From DASXMT01 sp036521415 (GTDB taxonomy: Bacteria; Actinomycetota; Acidimicrobiia; Acidimicrobiales; RAAP-2), in NCBI GenBank assembly GCA_036521415.1, contig DATDHU010000078.1, positions 1 through 22,708 on the forward strand: DNA of 22,708 nt. The letters run 5' to 3'. The number at the start of each line of letters is the position of its first letter. The stretch's first letter is position 1. The notes below the pieces were generated by a model. That model was given only the letters and a program-made list of their open reading frames with translations. It was not told where the DNA came from and made no database searches. Below are positions 13,573-21,137 of this stretch, one piece after another. Position numbers and translations under genes: made by a program.

Positions 13573-14427
13573 ATGTCCATCATGCGCGTCGGAATCGTCG
13601 GATCGGGGATCATGGGATCGGGTATCGCCGAGACCGCGGCGAGCAGCGGGTTCGAGGTCGTCCTGCGGTCCCGCAGCCAGAACACGGCAGACGCCACAGT
13701 GGCGGGGATGGAGAAGTCCCTCAACCGGCAGGTCGACAAGGGTAAGAAGACGGCCGAGGAGCGCGACGCCATCCTGGCCCGGGTCACTGCAACCTCCGAC
13801 CTGGGTGCGCTGAAGGGCATGGACCTGGTCATCGAGTCGGTCGTCGAAGACCTGGCGGTGAAAAAAGAGCTGTTCAACGAGCTGGACCGGATCTGTGGCG
13901 AGGACGCCATCCTCGCCACCAACACCTCGACGCTGCCCGTGGTCGAGCTCGCCATGGAGACCGGCCGCCCCGACAAGGTCTGTGGCGTCCACTTCTTCAA
14001 CCCGGCCCCGGTCATGTCGCTGGTCGAGCTGGTCCGCCCCCTGACCGCCTCGAACGAGACGATCGCCGCCGTCCGGGGATTCGCCGAGGCATGCGGGAAG
14101 TCCCCCGTGGAGGTGAAGGACCAGGCCGGGTTCATCGTCAACGCCCTCTTGTTCCCGTACCTGAACAACGCGGTTCGACTCTACGAGCAGGGCGTGGCCT
14201 CGGTCGCCGACATCGATACGGCCATGAAGGGCGGCTGCGGGTTCCCGATGGGCCCCTTCGCCCTGCTCGACCTGGTCGGCCTGGACACCTCGCTCTCCAT
14301 CCTCGACGCCCTCTACGACGAGTTCCGGGACCCGAACTACGCCGCCGTGCCCCTACTCCGGCGCATGGTGGCCGCCGAGCTCCTCGGCCGGAAGTCCGGC
14401 CAAGGATTCCACGACTACCGGAAGTAG
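13573..14427 (+). CDS. hbd: 3-hydroxybutyryl-CoA dehydrogenase
   Basis: This 284-residue enzyme interconverts acetoacetyl-CoA and (S)-3-hydroxybutyryl-CoA with NAD(P)H. The N-terminal Rossmann motif is GIVGSGIMGSG (7-17). The substrate-binding loop TNTSTLPV and the catalytic pair H140 (GVHFFNPAPVM) and E152 (SLVELV) have the normal 12-residue spacing. The C-terminal domain has GFIVNALLFPYLNNA, GGCGFPMGPFALLDLVGLD and the closing GRKSGQGFHDY. These are the single-domain HADH/Hbd signatures, without a fused crotonase. In this region it would feed crotonyl-CoA formation for Ccr. Many bacteria with the ethylmalonyl-CoA pathway instead use the (R)-specific PhaB, so this points to an (S)-route. The mutase gene follows 54 bases downstream on the same strand. 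Confidence 0.93.
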   Translation: MSIMRVGIVGSGIMGSGIAETAASSGFEVVLRSRSQNTADATVAGMEKSLNRQVDKGKKTAEERDAILARVTATSDLGALKGMDLVIESVVEDLAVKKELFNELDRICGEDAILATNTSTLPVVELAMETGRPDKVCGVHFFNPAPVMSLVELVRPLTASNETIAAVRGFAEACGKSPVEVKDQAGFIVNALLFPYLNNAVRLYEQGVASVADIDTAMKGGCGFPMGPFALLDLVGLDTSLSILDALYDEFRDPNYAAVPLLRRMVAAELLGRKSGQGFHDYRK

Positions 14428-14469
14428 GAAGCCCCTTCGGGCGTGGATCGGAGGGGCCCTCGCAGGCGC

Positions 14470-14475
14470 CAGAAT
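14470..14475 (+). promoter_or_regulatory. Weak candidate -10 box of the mutase gene
   Basis: CAGAAT lies six bases before the ATG at 14482. A GGAGG (14476-14480) is also present but only one base from the ATG, too close for normal Shine-Dalgarno use. Confidence 0.35.
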
Positions 14476-14481
14476 GGAGGG

Positions 14482-16509
14482 ATGACCACCGTGGAACAGG
14501 CCAGTACGCCGCCGAAGCGGGACAAGCCGTGGGTGATGCGGACCTACTCCGGCCACTCCACGGCGAAAGCGTCGAACGCCCTCTACCGGACCAACCTGGC
14601 CCGGGGCCAGACGGGGCTGTCGATCGCCTTCGACCTCCCGACCCAGATCGGCTACGACCCGGACTCCCCCGAAGCGGCCGGGGAGGTGGGCAAGGTCGGC
14701 GTGCCCGTCGCCCACCTCGGCCACATGGCCCAGCTGCTCGACCAGATCCCGGTCGAGACGATGAACACGTCGATGACCATCAACGCCACCGCCGCGTGGC
14801 TGCTCGGCCTCTACATCGCCAACGCCGAGGACCAGGGGGCTGACCCGAGGAAGCTCTCCGGCACGACCCAGAACGACATCATGAAGGAGTACCTGTCGCG
14901 GGGCACGTTCATCTTCCCGCCGTTCCCCAGCCGCCGGCTGACCGTGGACACCATCGCCTACACGGTGCGCCACGTGCCCAAGTGGAACCCCATCAACGTG
15001 TGCAGTTACCACCTACAAGAGGCCGGGGCCGTCCCCCACCAAGAGGTGGCCTACGCCCTGGCCACGGCCATCGGCGTGCTCGACGCCGTGCGCCAGTCCG
15101 GCCAGGTCGACGAAGCCGAGTTCCCCTCGGTGGTGGGCCGGATCTCCTTTTTCGTCAACGCCGGCGTCCGGTTCGTGGAAGAGACCTGCAAGATGCGCGC
15201 CTTCACCTCCCTGTGGGAGCGGATCTGTTCCGAGCGCTACGGGGTGAACGACGAGAAGCTGCGGCGCTTCCGCTACGGGGTCCAGGTCAACTCCCTCGGG
15301 TTGACCGAGGCCCAGCCGGAGAACAACGTTCCCCGGATCGTGCTCGAGGCCTTGGGCGTCACCTTGTCCAAGCGGGCCCGGGCCCGGGCCCTCCAGCTGC
15401 CGGCGTGGAACGAGGCGCTCGGGCTCCCCCGGCCGTGGGACCAGCAGTGGTCGCTGCGGATCCAGCAGATCCTGGCCTTCGAGTCCGACCTGCTCGAGTA
15501 CGGGGACATCTTCGACGGCTCCAAGGTGATCGAGGCGAAGACGGCCGAGATCGCCGAGTCGTCGTGGGACGAGCTCCAAGACGTGCTCGCCCTCGGTGGG
15601 GCCTTCGAGGCCATCGACGAGCTCAAGTCCCGCCTGGTCGCCAGCCAGTCCGAGCGGGTCCACCGCATCGAGACGGGCGAGCAGCAGGTAGTGGGGGTGA
15701 ACTCGTTCACCGAGACGGCGGAGTCCCCGTTGGCCCCGGCAGTGGACGCAGAGGGCGGGGGCATCGGCTCGGCCGGGGCGTCCATCCTGCGGGTCGACCC
15801 GGCCGTCGAGGCCGAGCTGCGAGAAGACGTGGAGCACTGGCGGGCCGCTCGGGACAACAGGGCGGTCCAGCGCGCCCTCGACGAGCTCCGACGGGCGGCA
15901 GCGGCCGACGACAACGTCATGCCGGCCACCATCGGGCTGGCCCATGCCGGCGGGACGACGGGCGAGTGGGCCGGGGCCCTGCGCGACGTGTTCGGCGAGT
16001 ACCGGGCGCCGACGGGCGTGAGCGGCGGCGTGGGCCATCGCGGCACCGAGCTGTCCGGCGTGCTGGCGCGGGCCAAGGCCATGGCCGAGCGCGCCGGGGG
16101 GCCACCCAAGCTCCTCGTGGCCAAGCCCGGGCTGGACGGCCACTCCAACGGGGCCGAACAGATCGCAGTGGCCGCCCGGGACGCCGGCTTCGAGGTGATC
16201 TACCAGGGAATCCGGTTGACCTCGGCACAGATCGTGGCCGCGGCCAGAGACGAGGACGTCGACGTGGTCGGCATCTCTATCCTCTCGGGCAGCCACCTGG
16301 ACCTTGTCCCCGAGATCGTCGACCGGCTGCACGCCGCCGGGCTCGATATCCCGGTGACCGTGGGCGGGATCATTCCCCCCGAGGACGCCGAGGTCCTGAA
16401 GGGAAAGGGTGTAGCCAGCGTCTACACCCCGAAGGACTTCGAGCTGGGCCAGATCATGGACGACTTGCTCGACCTGGCCGAGTCGCATCGGGCGGCCATC
16501 ACCCGCTGA
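14482..16509 (+). CDS. ecm: B12-dependent ethylmalonyl-CoA mutase (Ecm/MeaA type)
   Basis: This 675-residue protein fuses a mutase barrel (about 1-430) to a C-terminal cobalamin domain (about 540-675). It would turn (2R)-ethylmalonyl-CoA into (2S)-methylsuccinyl-CoA by a radical rearrangement. The base-off B12 motif is DGHSNG with D552, H554 and G557, followed by SIL at 599-601 and VGGII. The active-site H177 lies in SYHLQEAGA, and GTTQNDI is present. Ethylmalonyl-type rather than methylmalonyl-type identity rests on FDLPTQIGYD (50-59), where methylmalonyl-CoA mutases read FDLATHRGYD. It also rests on the single-chain MeaA-like architecture, the VNSLGLTEAQPENN and LPAWNEALGLPRPWDQQWS segments, and the nearby ccr. 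No MeaB-type chaperone gene is in the window. A methylmalonyl- or isobutyryl-CoA mutase is the less likely alternative. Confidence 0.92.
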   Translation: MTTVEQASTPPKRDKPWVMRTYSGHSTAKASNALYRTNLARGQTGLSIAFDLPTQIGYDPDSPEAAGEVGKVGVPVAHLGHMAQLLDQIPVETMNTSMTINATAAWLLGLYIANAEDQGADPRKLSGTTQNDIMKEYLSRGTFIFPPFPSRRLTVDTIAYTVRHVPKWNPINVCSYHLQEAGAVPHQEVAYALATAIGVLDAVRQSGQVDEAEFPSVVGRISFFVNAGVRFVEETCKMRAFTSLWERICSERYGVNDEKLRRFRYGVQVNSLGLTEAQPENNVPRIVLEALGVTLSKRARARALQLPAWNEALGLPRPWDQQWSLRIQQILAFESDLLEYGDIFDGSKVIEAKTAEIAESSWDELQDVLALGGAFEAIDELKSRLVASQSERVHRIETGEQQVVGVNSFTETAESPLAPAVDAEGGGIGSAGASILRVDPAVEAELREDVEHWRAARDNRAVQRALDELRRAAAADDNVMPATIGLAHAGGTTGEWAGALRDVFGEYRAPTGVSGGVGHRGTELSGVLARAKAMAERAGGPPKLLVAKPGLDGHSNGAEQIAVAARDAGFEVIYQGIRLTSAQIVAAARDEDVDVVGISILSGSHLDLVPEIVDRLHAAGLDIPVTVGGIIPPEDAEVLKGKGVASVYTPKDFELGQIMDDLLDLAESHRAAITR

Positions 16510-16532
16510 GCGGGCTGGCCGGCCCGAACAGT

Positions 16533-16555
16533 CTGGGGCGGAGGCTCAGCCCCGG
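16533..16555. terminator. Possible hairpin between convergent genes
   Basis: CTGGGGC (16533-16539) can pair with GCCCCGG (16549-16555), a seven-base stem with one G-T wobble and a nine-base loop. It lies between the convergent mutase and carboxylase genes. The loop contains the stop codon of the small minus-strand gene. No T run follows, so the call is weak. Confidence 0.25.
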
Positions 16556-16773
16556 GCCCAGGGGCGGTCGCGGCGGGCCGCAGCGCGCCTCATCCACCAC
16601 CGGCCGCTGAATCGCCACGCCGGGCCGGTCGGGGCCTCGGCCGGTGGTACGGCCACCCGTCGAGGCCAGGCCTGGTCCACGGCCGCAGCCAGTACCGCCA
16701 ACACGGCAAGGTCGATCGGGGGCCGCGGGGCGAGGCCGCGGTGGTCGGGCTCCCGGTTCGTTGGTGCGCTCAA
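16546..16773 (-). CDS. Candidate acyl-CoA carboxylase epsilon subunit
   Basis: This is a 75-residue small protein starting at TTG, whose first codon overlaps the TGA stop of the carboxylase beta gene (TTGA). Actinobacterial acyl-CoA carboxylases have a small, poorly conserved epsilon subunit encoded beside beta that stimulates the complex. This sequence fits the pattern: an Ala/Leu-rich helix (LAVLAVLAAAVDQAW, about 22-36), a Pro/Ala linker, and a Trp/Arg-rich tail (PAWRFSGRWWMRR). Size, position and composition support it; no strict motif exists. It could instead be chance, because GC-rich DNA opens many frames, but the stop-start overlap and the location argue for a real gene. Confidence 0.55.
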   Translation of the reverse strand: MSAPTNREPDHRGLAPRPPIDLAVLAVLAAAVDQAWPRRVAVPPAEAPTGPAWRFSGRWWMRRAAARRDRPWARG

Positions 16774-18326
16774 AGCGGCATGTTCCCGTGCTTGCGCTTG
16801 GGCAGGTCCTCGCGCTTGGAGGCCAGGAGGGCCAGTCCCTTGACCAGCACCCGGCGCGTCTCGGACGGGTCGATGACGTCGTCGACGTAGCCGCGCTCGG
16901 CCGCGGCATAGGGGTTGGCGTAGCGCTCGGTGTACTCCTCGACCAGCTCCTTGCGGCGGGACACCGGGTCGCTGGCCTCGGCCAGGTCCCTCCGGTAGAC
17001 GATCTCGACGGCGCCCTCGGGGCCCATGACAGCCAGCTCGGCCGAGGGCCAGGCGTAGGCCAGGTCGGCGCCGATGGACTTGGAGTTCATGACGACATAG
17101 GCGCCGCCGTAGGCCTTGCGGGTGATGATCTGGATCCGGGGCACGGTCGACTCGCAGTAGGCGTAGAGGAGCTTGGCCCCGTGGCGGATGATGCCCCCGT
17201 ATTCCTGATCGGTGCCGGGCATGAAGCCGGGCACGTCGACAAAGGTGACGAGGGGGATGTTGAAGGCATCACAGGTCCGGACGAACCGGGCCCCCTTCTC
17301 GGCTGCGTCGATGTCGAGCACGCCGGCCAGCATCTGGGGTTGGTTGCCCACGATGCCCACGACCTTCCCGTCGACTCGGGAGTACCCGCACACCAGGTTC
17401 ATGGCCCAGTGGTGGTTGACCTCGAAGAACTCACCGTCGTCCACGACCGCCTCGATGACTTTCTTCATGTCGTAGGGCTGGTTGGGCGATGCCGGCATCA
17501 GCGCGGTCAGCTCGGGGGTGGCCCGCTCGGGATCGTCGCCGGTGTCGATGACGGGCGGCTCCTCCAGATTGTTGGACGGGAGGTACGAGAGCAGGTAGCG
17601 CACTTCGTCGAGGCACGACTTCTCGTCGGGGGACACGAAGGCGGCCACCCCCGACTTGGTGGCGTGGCTCATGGCCCCGCCCAGCTCCTCGAGGGTGACG
17701 TCCTCGCCGGTCACCGTCTTCACCACGTCCGGGCCGGTGATGAACATGTGGCTGGTGCCCTCGACCATGAAGATGAAGTCGGTCATGGCCGGGCTGTAAA
17801 CCGCCCCGCCGGCGCAGGGGCCGAGGATCACGCTGATCTGGGGGATCACCCCAGACGCCTGGGCGTTGCGGTGGAAGATCCCACCGTAGGAATGGAGGGA
17901 GACGACGCCCTCTTGGATACGGGCTCCGGCGCCGTCGTTCAGCCCGATCATCGGGACTCCGATCGACGAGGCTAGGTCCATGACTTTGTGGATCTTCTCA
18001 GCGAAGACCTCGCCCAGGGCCCCGCCGAAGACGGTGAAGTCCTGGCTGAAGACGCAGACCCGCCGCCCGTCGATCTCGCCGAACCCGGTGATGACGCCAT
18101 CGGTGAACGGGCGATTGTCCTCCAGCCCCATGCCGTGGGCGCGGTGGCGGGCCAGCATGTCGAGCTCCTGGAACGAGCCTTCGTCGAGCAGGTAGTCGAG
18201 GCGCTCCCGGGCGGTCATCTTGCCCTTGGCATGATGCTTCTCGATCGCTCTCGGTGAGCCGGCGTTCCTTGCCTGCTCCCGCCGTTCGGCGAGCTCCTCC
18301 AGCCGTTGGGTCATCGGGTGATCCAT
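16770..18326 (-). CDS. pccB: Acyl-CoA (propionyl-CoA) carboxylase beta, carboxyltransferase subunit
   Basis: This 518-residue carboxyltransferase moves CO2 from biotin to an acyl-CoA. Both halves of the crotonase-fold dimer are present. The N-half has AIEKHHAKGKMTARERLDYLLDEGSF at its front and the oxyanion segment GPCAGGAVYSPA (169-180). The C-half has DVPGFMPGTDQEYGGIIRHGAK (364-385) and RKAYGGAYVVM (403-413), and ends KRKHGNMPL. The overall match is to actinobacterial PccB/AccD5. At the specificity position that is Asp422 in Streptomyces coelicolor PccB, this protein has V411, so substrate preference may not be strictly propionyl-CoA. The biotin-carrying alpha subunit is not in the window. 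A TAGCCT box ends eight bases before the ATG. It fits the pathway as the step that takes up propionyl-CoA. Confidence 0.92.
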   Translation of the reverse strand: MDHPMTQRLEELAERREQARNAGSPRAIEKHHAKGKMTARERLDYLLDEGSFQELDMLARHRAHGMGLEDNRPFTDGVITGFGEIDGRRVCVFSQDFTVFGGALGEVFAEKIHKVMDLASSIGVPMIGLNDGAGARIQEGVVSLHSYGGIFHRNAQASGVIPQISVILGPCAGGAVYSPAMTDFIFMVEGTSHMFITGPDVVKTVTGEDVTLEELGGAMSHATKSGVAAFVSPDEKSCLDEVRYLLSYLPSNNLEEPPVIDTGDDPERATPELTALMPASPNQPYDMKKVIEAVVDDGEFFEVNHHWAMNLVCGYSRVDGKVVGIVGNQPQMLAGVLDIDAAEKGARFVRTCDAFNIPLVTFVDVPGFMPGTDQEYGGIIRHGAKLLYAYCESTVPRIQIITRKAYGGAYVVMNSKSIGADLAYAWPSAELAVMGPEGAVEIVYRRDLAEASDPVSRRKELVEEYTERYANPYAAAERGYVDDVIDPSETRRVLVKGLALLASKREDLPKRKHGNMPL

Positions 18327-18334
18327 GAGGTCTG

Positions 18335-18340
18335 AGGCTA
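18335..18340 (-). promoter_or_regulatory. Candidate -10 box of pccB
   Basis: TAGCCT on the minus strand ends eight bases before the ATG at 18326. It is the same hexamer at the same spacing as for lysC. No Shine-Dalgarno is present. Confidence 0.5.
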
Positions 18341-18404
18341 CCGGACCTGCTCACCTGGTCCCATCCGACCTGCTCCGGGCAGCGGGGAGGAGGCGGCTGC
18401 CGGC

Positions 18405-19310
18405 TCAGACCGGTCTGTTGACCCAGTGCGGCCCACACCACACGTAGGTGACGGGATTCTGGGAACCTGGGCTCAGGTAGGCGCTGACGTTGCGGCCCCG
18501 GTACTTCCGCTCGAGCTCGGGGTCTCGCTCGCCGGCGAGGGCCCAGCGAGGCGGGGCGCCCGGCGCCGGGGGCCGGGTCGGCTGGCTCGGAGAGGTGCGA
18601 ATGGCCGGCTCGGCCAGCTTCCAACCGTCGATCCGGAACACGGCCCGTACCACGTCGTCGACCACGGCGAACGCCCATTGCGGCGAGCGCGGGGACCGGG
18701 GGTCGGTCCAGCGACGCCCAATCTTCCATCCCGACCGGACGGCATCGTCGAGCTCGGCGTCTGACGGTCCCGGACCCAGCGACTTGCCCAGGCGGAGGAG
18801 CACGACCGGGTGGCTGGGCTTGATCTTGGCCGGTTTGGCCAATTGGGCGTTGAGCGTCGACGCCTCGATGCGTTGAGCGGGAAGGGCGCGGCGGCTACCC
18901 GTCGGCCCAGTGGCCCCGGCATCCGGGACCGACCGAAGTCCGAGGGCGTCACGCGCCACCGCCTCGACCAGCCGAGCCTCGTCCGCGTTGAGCCCGTGCC
19001 GCAGGATGTCGACGCGCACGGACCGGCCGTTCGACTCGATCTCTCTGATCCGCTCCAGGACGGGGAAGCCGCGGTCGGCGCCCTCGCCACGCTCCGCGAC
19101 CTCACCATGCTCATGATCGGGGGCGGGCTGGCCGTCTTCCCGCCGATCGGCAGTGCTGTCGACAGCGCTCCTGGCGGCCTGCACATGGCGGAAGCAGCGA
19201 TCGTTCCGACCTCGACCGGCGAAGAACGCCCGCCCGGTCCGGGGATCGACCAGGAGGTACACGTAGGAGTGAAGCTTCTCCCCGATTCCTGGTGCGAATC
19301 CCCCGTTCAT
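18405..19310 (-). CDS. GIY-YIG (LEM3-like) family protein of unknown role
   Basis: This 301-residue protein opens with a GIY-YIG-like fold: HSYVYLLVDPRTGRAFFAG (14-32), GRGRNDRCFRHV (32-43), then after an unusual acidic, low-complexity insert (about 48-83) LERIREIESNGRSVRVDILR (85-104) and EARLVEAVARDAL with E116 as the probable metal-binding glutamate. The canonical YVG/YIG tyrosine is replaced by phenylalanine in FFAG. The C-terminal half (VVLLRLGKSLG, GWKIGRRW, WAFAVVDDVVRAVFRI, RGRNVSAYLSPGSQNPVTYV) matches an uncharacterised domain that usually accompanies this GIY-YIG type in actinobacteria. It starts 26 bases after the epimerase stop, so it is probably co-transcribed with ccr and the epimerase. 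Nuclease activity is uncertain and no metabolic role is evident. Confidence 0.72.
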   Translation of the reverse strand: MNGGFAPGIGEKLHSYVYLLVDPRTGRAFFAGRGRNDRCFRHVQAARSAVDSTADRREDGQPAPDHEHGEVAERGEGADRGFPVLERIREIESNGRSVRVDILRHGLNADEARLVEAVARDALGLRSVPDAGATGPTGSRRALPAQRIEASTLNAQLAKPAKIKPSHPVVLLRLGKSLGPGPSDAELDDAVRSGWKIGRRWTDPRSPRSPQWAFAVVDDVVRAVFRIDGWKLAEPAIRTSPSQPTRPPAPGAPPRWALAGERDPELERKYRGRNVSAYLSPGSQNPVTYVWCGPHWVNRPV

Positions 19311-19336
19311 CGTCGTGCCTCGGGCGTCGGGTCGCC

Positions 19337-19792
19337 CTACTCCTGGACGAGCTCGATCAGGGTGCCGAATGCCGACTTGGGGTGGACGAAGGCCACGGTG
19401 GTACCCCTCGAGCCGGGCCGGGGGGCTTGGTCGATGGTCTGGCCGCCGTGGTCCTTCACTGCCTGGAGGGCGACGGCGCAGTCGTCCACCCGGTAGCCGA
19501 CGTGGTGGATGCCCTCCCCCTTCTTTTCCAAATACTTGGCCACGGGGGAGGAATCACTGCTCGGGGTCAGCAGCTGGATGTACGAATCGGCCACCTTGAT
19601 GAGTGCCTCCTCCACGCCGTCGGACTCGATGCGCTCGCGGTGGGCCACCGTGGCTCCGAAGGTCTCGGCGTAATAGGCGATGGCGGCCTCGAGGTCCCGA
19701 ACGGCGATGGCCACGTGGTCGATCTCGGTCAGGAGCCCGGCGGGCCCGGTTGTGGCATGGCCCCCGCCCGCAGCGCCCTCGGTATTGCTCAT
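19337..19792 (-). CDS. mce: Methylmalonyl/ethylmalonyl-CoA epimerase
   Basis: This 151-residue VOC-fold enzyme inverts the alpha carbon of 2-alkylmalonyl-CoA. Metal ligands are visible in family order: H26 in IDHVAIAV, Q73 in YIQLL, the HH pair 96-97 in EGIHHVGYRV, and E147 in GTLIELVQ. In the ethylmalonyl-CoA pathway one promiscuous epimerase serves both ethylmalonyl- and methylmalonyl-CoA. The ATG at 19792 overlaps the ccr stop (ATGA), indicating translational coupling and roughly matched output with Ccr, whose product it would convert. The frame stays open to 20251 inside ccr, but that extension is a shadow. The N-terminal 20 residues (Gly/Ala-rich) precede the fold and are unconserved. 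Confidence 0.93.
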   Translation of the reverse strand: MSNTEGAAGGGHATTGPAGLLTEIDHVAIAVRDLEAAIAYYAETFGATVAHRERIESDGVEEALIKVADSYIQLLTPSSDSSPVAKYLEKKGEGIHHVGYRVDDCAVALQAVKDHGGQTIDQAPRPGSRGTTVAFVHPKSAFGTLIELVQE

Positions 19793-21129
19793 GCCCCGTG
19801 CCTCCTGAACAATGTGATCCGGTCTTCGCCGACTTCCTCCCGGAATGCCGGGTCCTCGATGCCCAGGCCCTCCTCCGGTGCCAGGCACAGCACACCGATC
19901 TTGCCCTCGTGCAGGTTCCGGTGCACCTGAAAGGCAGCCTCGCCCACGTTCTCCAGCGCGTGCACCGCCGACAGGGGAGGAAGGATCTTGCCCTCGCCCA
20001 CCAGCTGATTGGCGTCCCAGGCTTCCCGGTAGTTGGCGAAGTGCGATCCCTTGATCGTCTTCAGCTTCATCCACAGGTGGCGGTTGTCGTACTCGATCAT
20101 GAAGCCCGACGTGGCCGCGCAGGTCATGATCATGCCGCCCCGCTTGCACACGAACACCGACGCACCCATGGTCTGGCGCCCGGGATGCTCGAAGACGATG
20201 TCGACGTCTTCGCCCACCAGGGCCCGGATGTCCTTCCCCAGTCGGCGCCACTCACCCTCGTCCTGGGTGTGTTCGTCCTTCCAGAATTTGTAGCCCGCCG
20301 CTCGACGGTCGATCACCGCCTCCACCCCCAGCTCGTGGAGCAGCCGGACCTTCTCCTCGGAGGACACCACCCCCACCGGCGTGCCTCCGCCGTTCAGGAC
20401 GTACTGCACGGCGAACGCACCCAGGCCACCCGAGGCGCCCCAGACCAGTACCTTGTCGCCCTGCTGCATGTCGGCACCGTTCTTGGAGACGAGCATCCGG
20501 TAGGAGGTGGAGTTGCACAGGGCGTTGATGGCGGCCTCCTCCCACGACAGGTGCTTCGGCTTGGGCATCAGCTGATTGGCCTTGACCACGGCGAGGTCGG
20601 CCAAGCCACCGAAATTGGTCTCGAAGCCCCAGATCCGCTGGTTGGCGGTGAGCATCGAGTCGTCGTGGGAGGACGGGTCCTGGTCGTCGACATAGTTGCA
20701 GTGGACGGTGACCCTGTCGCCCGGCCTCCAGGTGCGGACGGCGGAGCCGACGCGGAGGACCACGCCGGAGGCATCGGACCCGACCACGTGGTAGGGCAGG
20801 GCGTGGCGCGACCCCCAGGTGCCCTCCTTCCCCAGACGGTCGAGGAACCCGAAGGTGGGGAGGGGCTCGAAGATGGAGGTCCAGACGGTGTTGAAGTTGA
20901 TCGAGCTGGCCATGACGGCGATGTAGGCCTCGTCGGGGGCAAGCTCGGGCACGGCGACGTCGCTGACATGGAGCGACTTGCGAGGATCCTTGTCCTCCGA
21001 GGCCACGCCGTCGAACATGTCCACCTCCTCCCGCAGGACGTGGGCGGCGCGGTATGTATCGGGGAGTGCGATCTCGGCGATCTCGTCGCCTGAAGCTCCT
21101 GCCTGAATTGCTTGAAGGAACGACTGCAT
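19789..21129 (-). CDS. ccr: Crotonyl-CoA carboxylase/reductase
   Basis: This 446-residue medium-chain dehydrogenase reduces crotonyl-CoA with NADPH and captures CO2 to give (2S)-ethylmalonyl-CoA. It matches actinobacterial Ccr throughout: MFDGVASEDKDPRKSLHV near the front, VWTSIFEPL, IWGFETNFGGLA, the NADPH motif VWGASGGLGAFAVQ (229-242), YKFWKDEHTQD and GSHFANYREAWDANQL. The four residues that form the CO2 pocket in the Kitasatospora setae enzyme (Asn81, Phe170, Glu171, His365) are present here as N80, F169, E170 and H363, which supports true carboxylation rather than simple reduction. It is the first gene of an operon with the epimerase (ATGA overlap) and a GIY-YIG protein, divergent from the thiolase. 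A TAACCT box ends eight bases before the ATG. Confidence 0.96.
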   Translation of the reverse strand: MQSFLQAIQAGASGDEIAEIALPDTYRAAHVLREEVDMFDGVASEDKDPRKSLHVSDVAVPELAPDEAYIAVMASSINFNTVWTSIFEPLPTFGFLDRLGKEGTWGSRHALPYHVVGSDASGVVLRVGSAVRTWRPGDRVTVHCNYVDDQDPSSHDDSMLTANQRIWGFETNFGGLADLAVVKANQLMPKPKHLSWEEAAINALCNSTSYRMLVSKNGADMQQGDKVLVWGASGGLGAFAVQYVLNGGGTPVGVVSSEEKVRLLHELGVEAVIDRRAAGYKFWKDEHTQDEGEWRRLGKDIRALVGEDVDIVFEHPGRQTMGASVFVCKRGGMIMTCAATSGFMIEYDNRHLWMKLKTIKGSHFANYREAWDANQLVGEGKILPPLSAVHALENVGEAAFQVHRNLHEGKIGVLCLAPEEGLGIEDPAFREEVGEDRITLFRRHGA

Positions 21130-21137
21130 GGCCGATC

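Noticed and set aside
14482..16509. Reading the mutase as methylmalonyl-CoA mutase large subunit
   Set aside because: FDLPTQ replaces FDLATH, the chain is of the single-subunit MeaA type, and ccr is nearby. It is kept only as a less likely alternative.
14982..16610. 542-codon plus-strand open frame inside the mutase gene
   Set aside because: Wrong-frame reading of a confirmed mutase; Arg/Pro/Gly-rich shadow.
16510..16769. Other small frames in the gap between the mutase and carboxylase genes
   Set aside because: Only the frame beginning at the TTG overlapping the carboxylase stop has a believable composition and position; the others continue as shadows into neighbouring genes.
16644..17975. 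443-codon plus-strand open frame
   Set aside because: Antisense to the carboxylase beta gene, whose motifs are complete.
19793..20251. N-terminal extension of the epimerase to 304 residues
   Set aside because: The added part lies inside ccr in another frame and has no VOC-fold similarity. The ATG at 19792 forms an ATGA overlap and gives the normal family length.
19603..21093. 496-codon plus-strand open frame
   Set aside because: Antisense to ccr, which is complete and has its catalytic residues.
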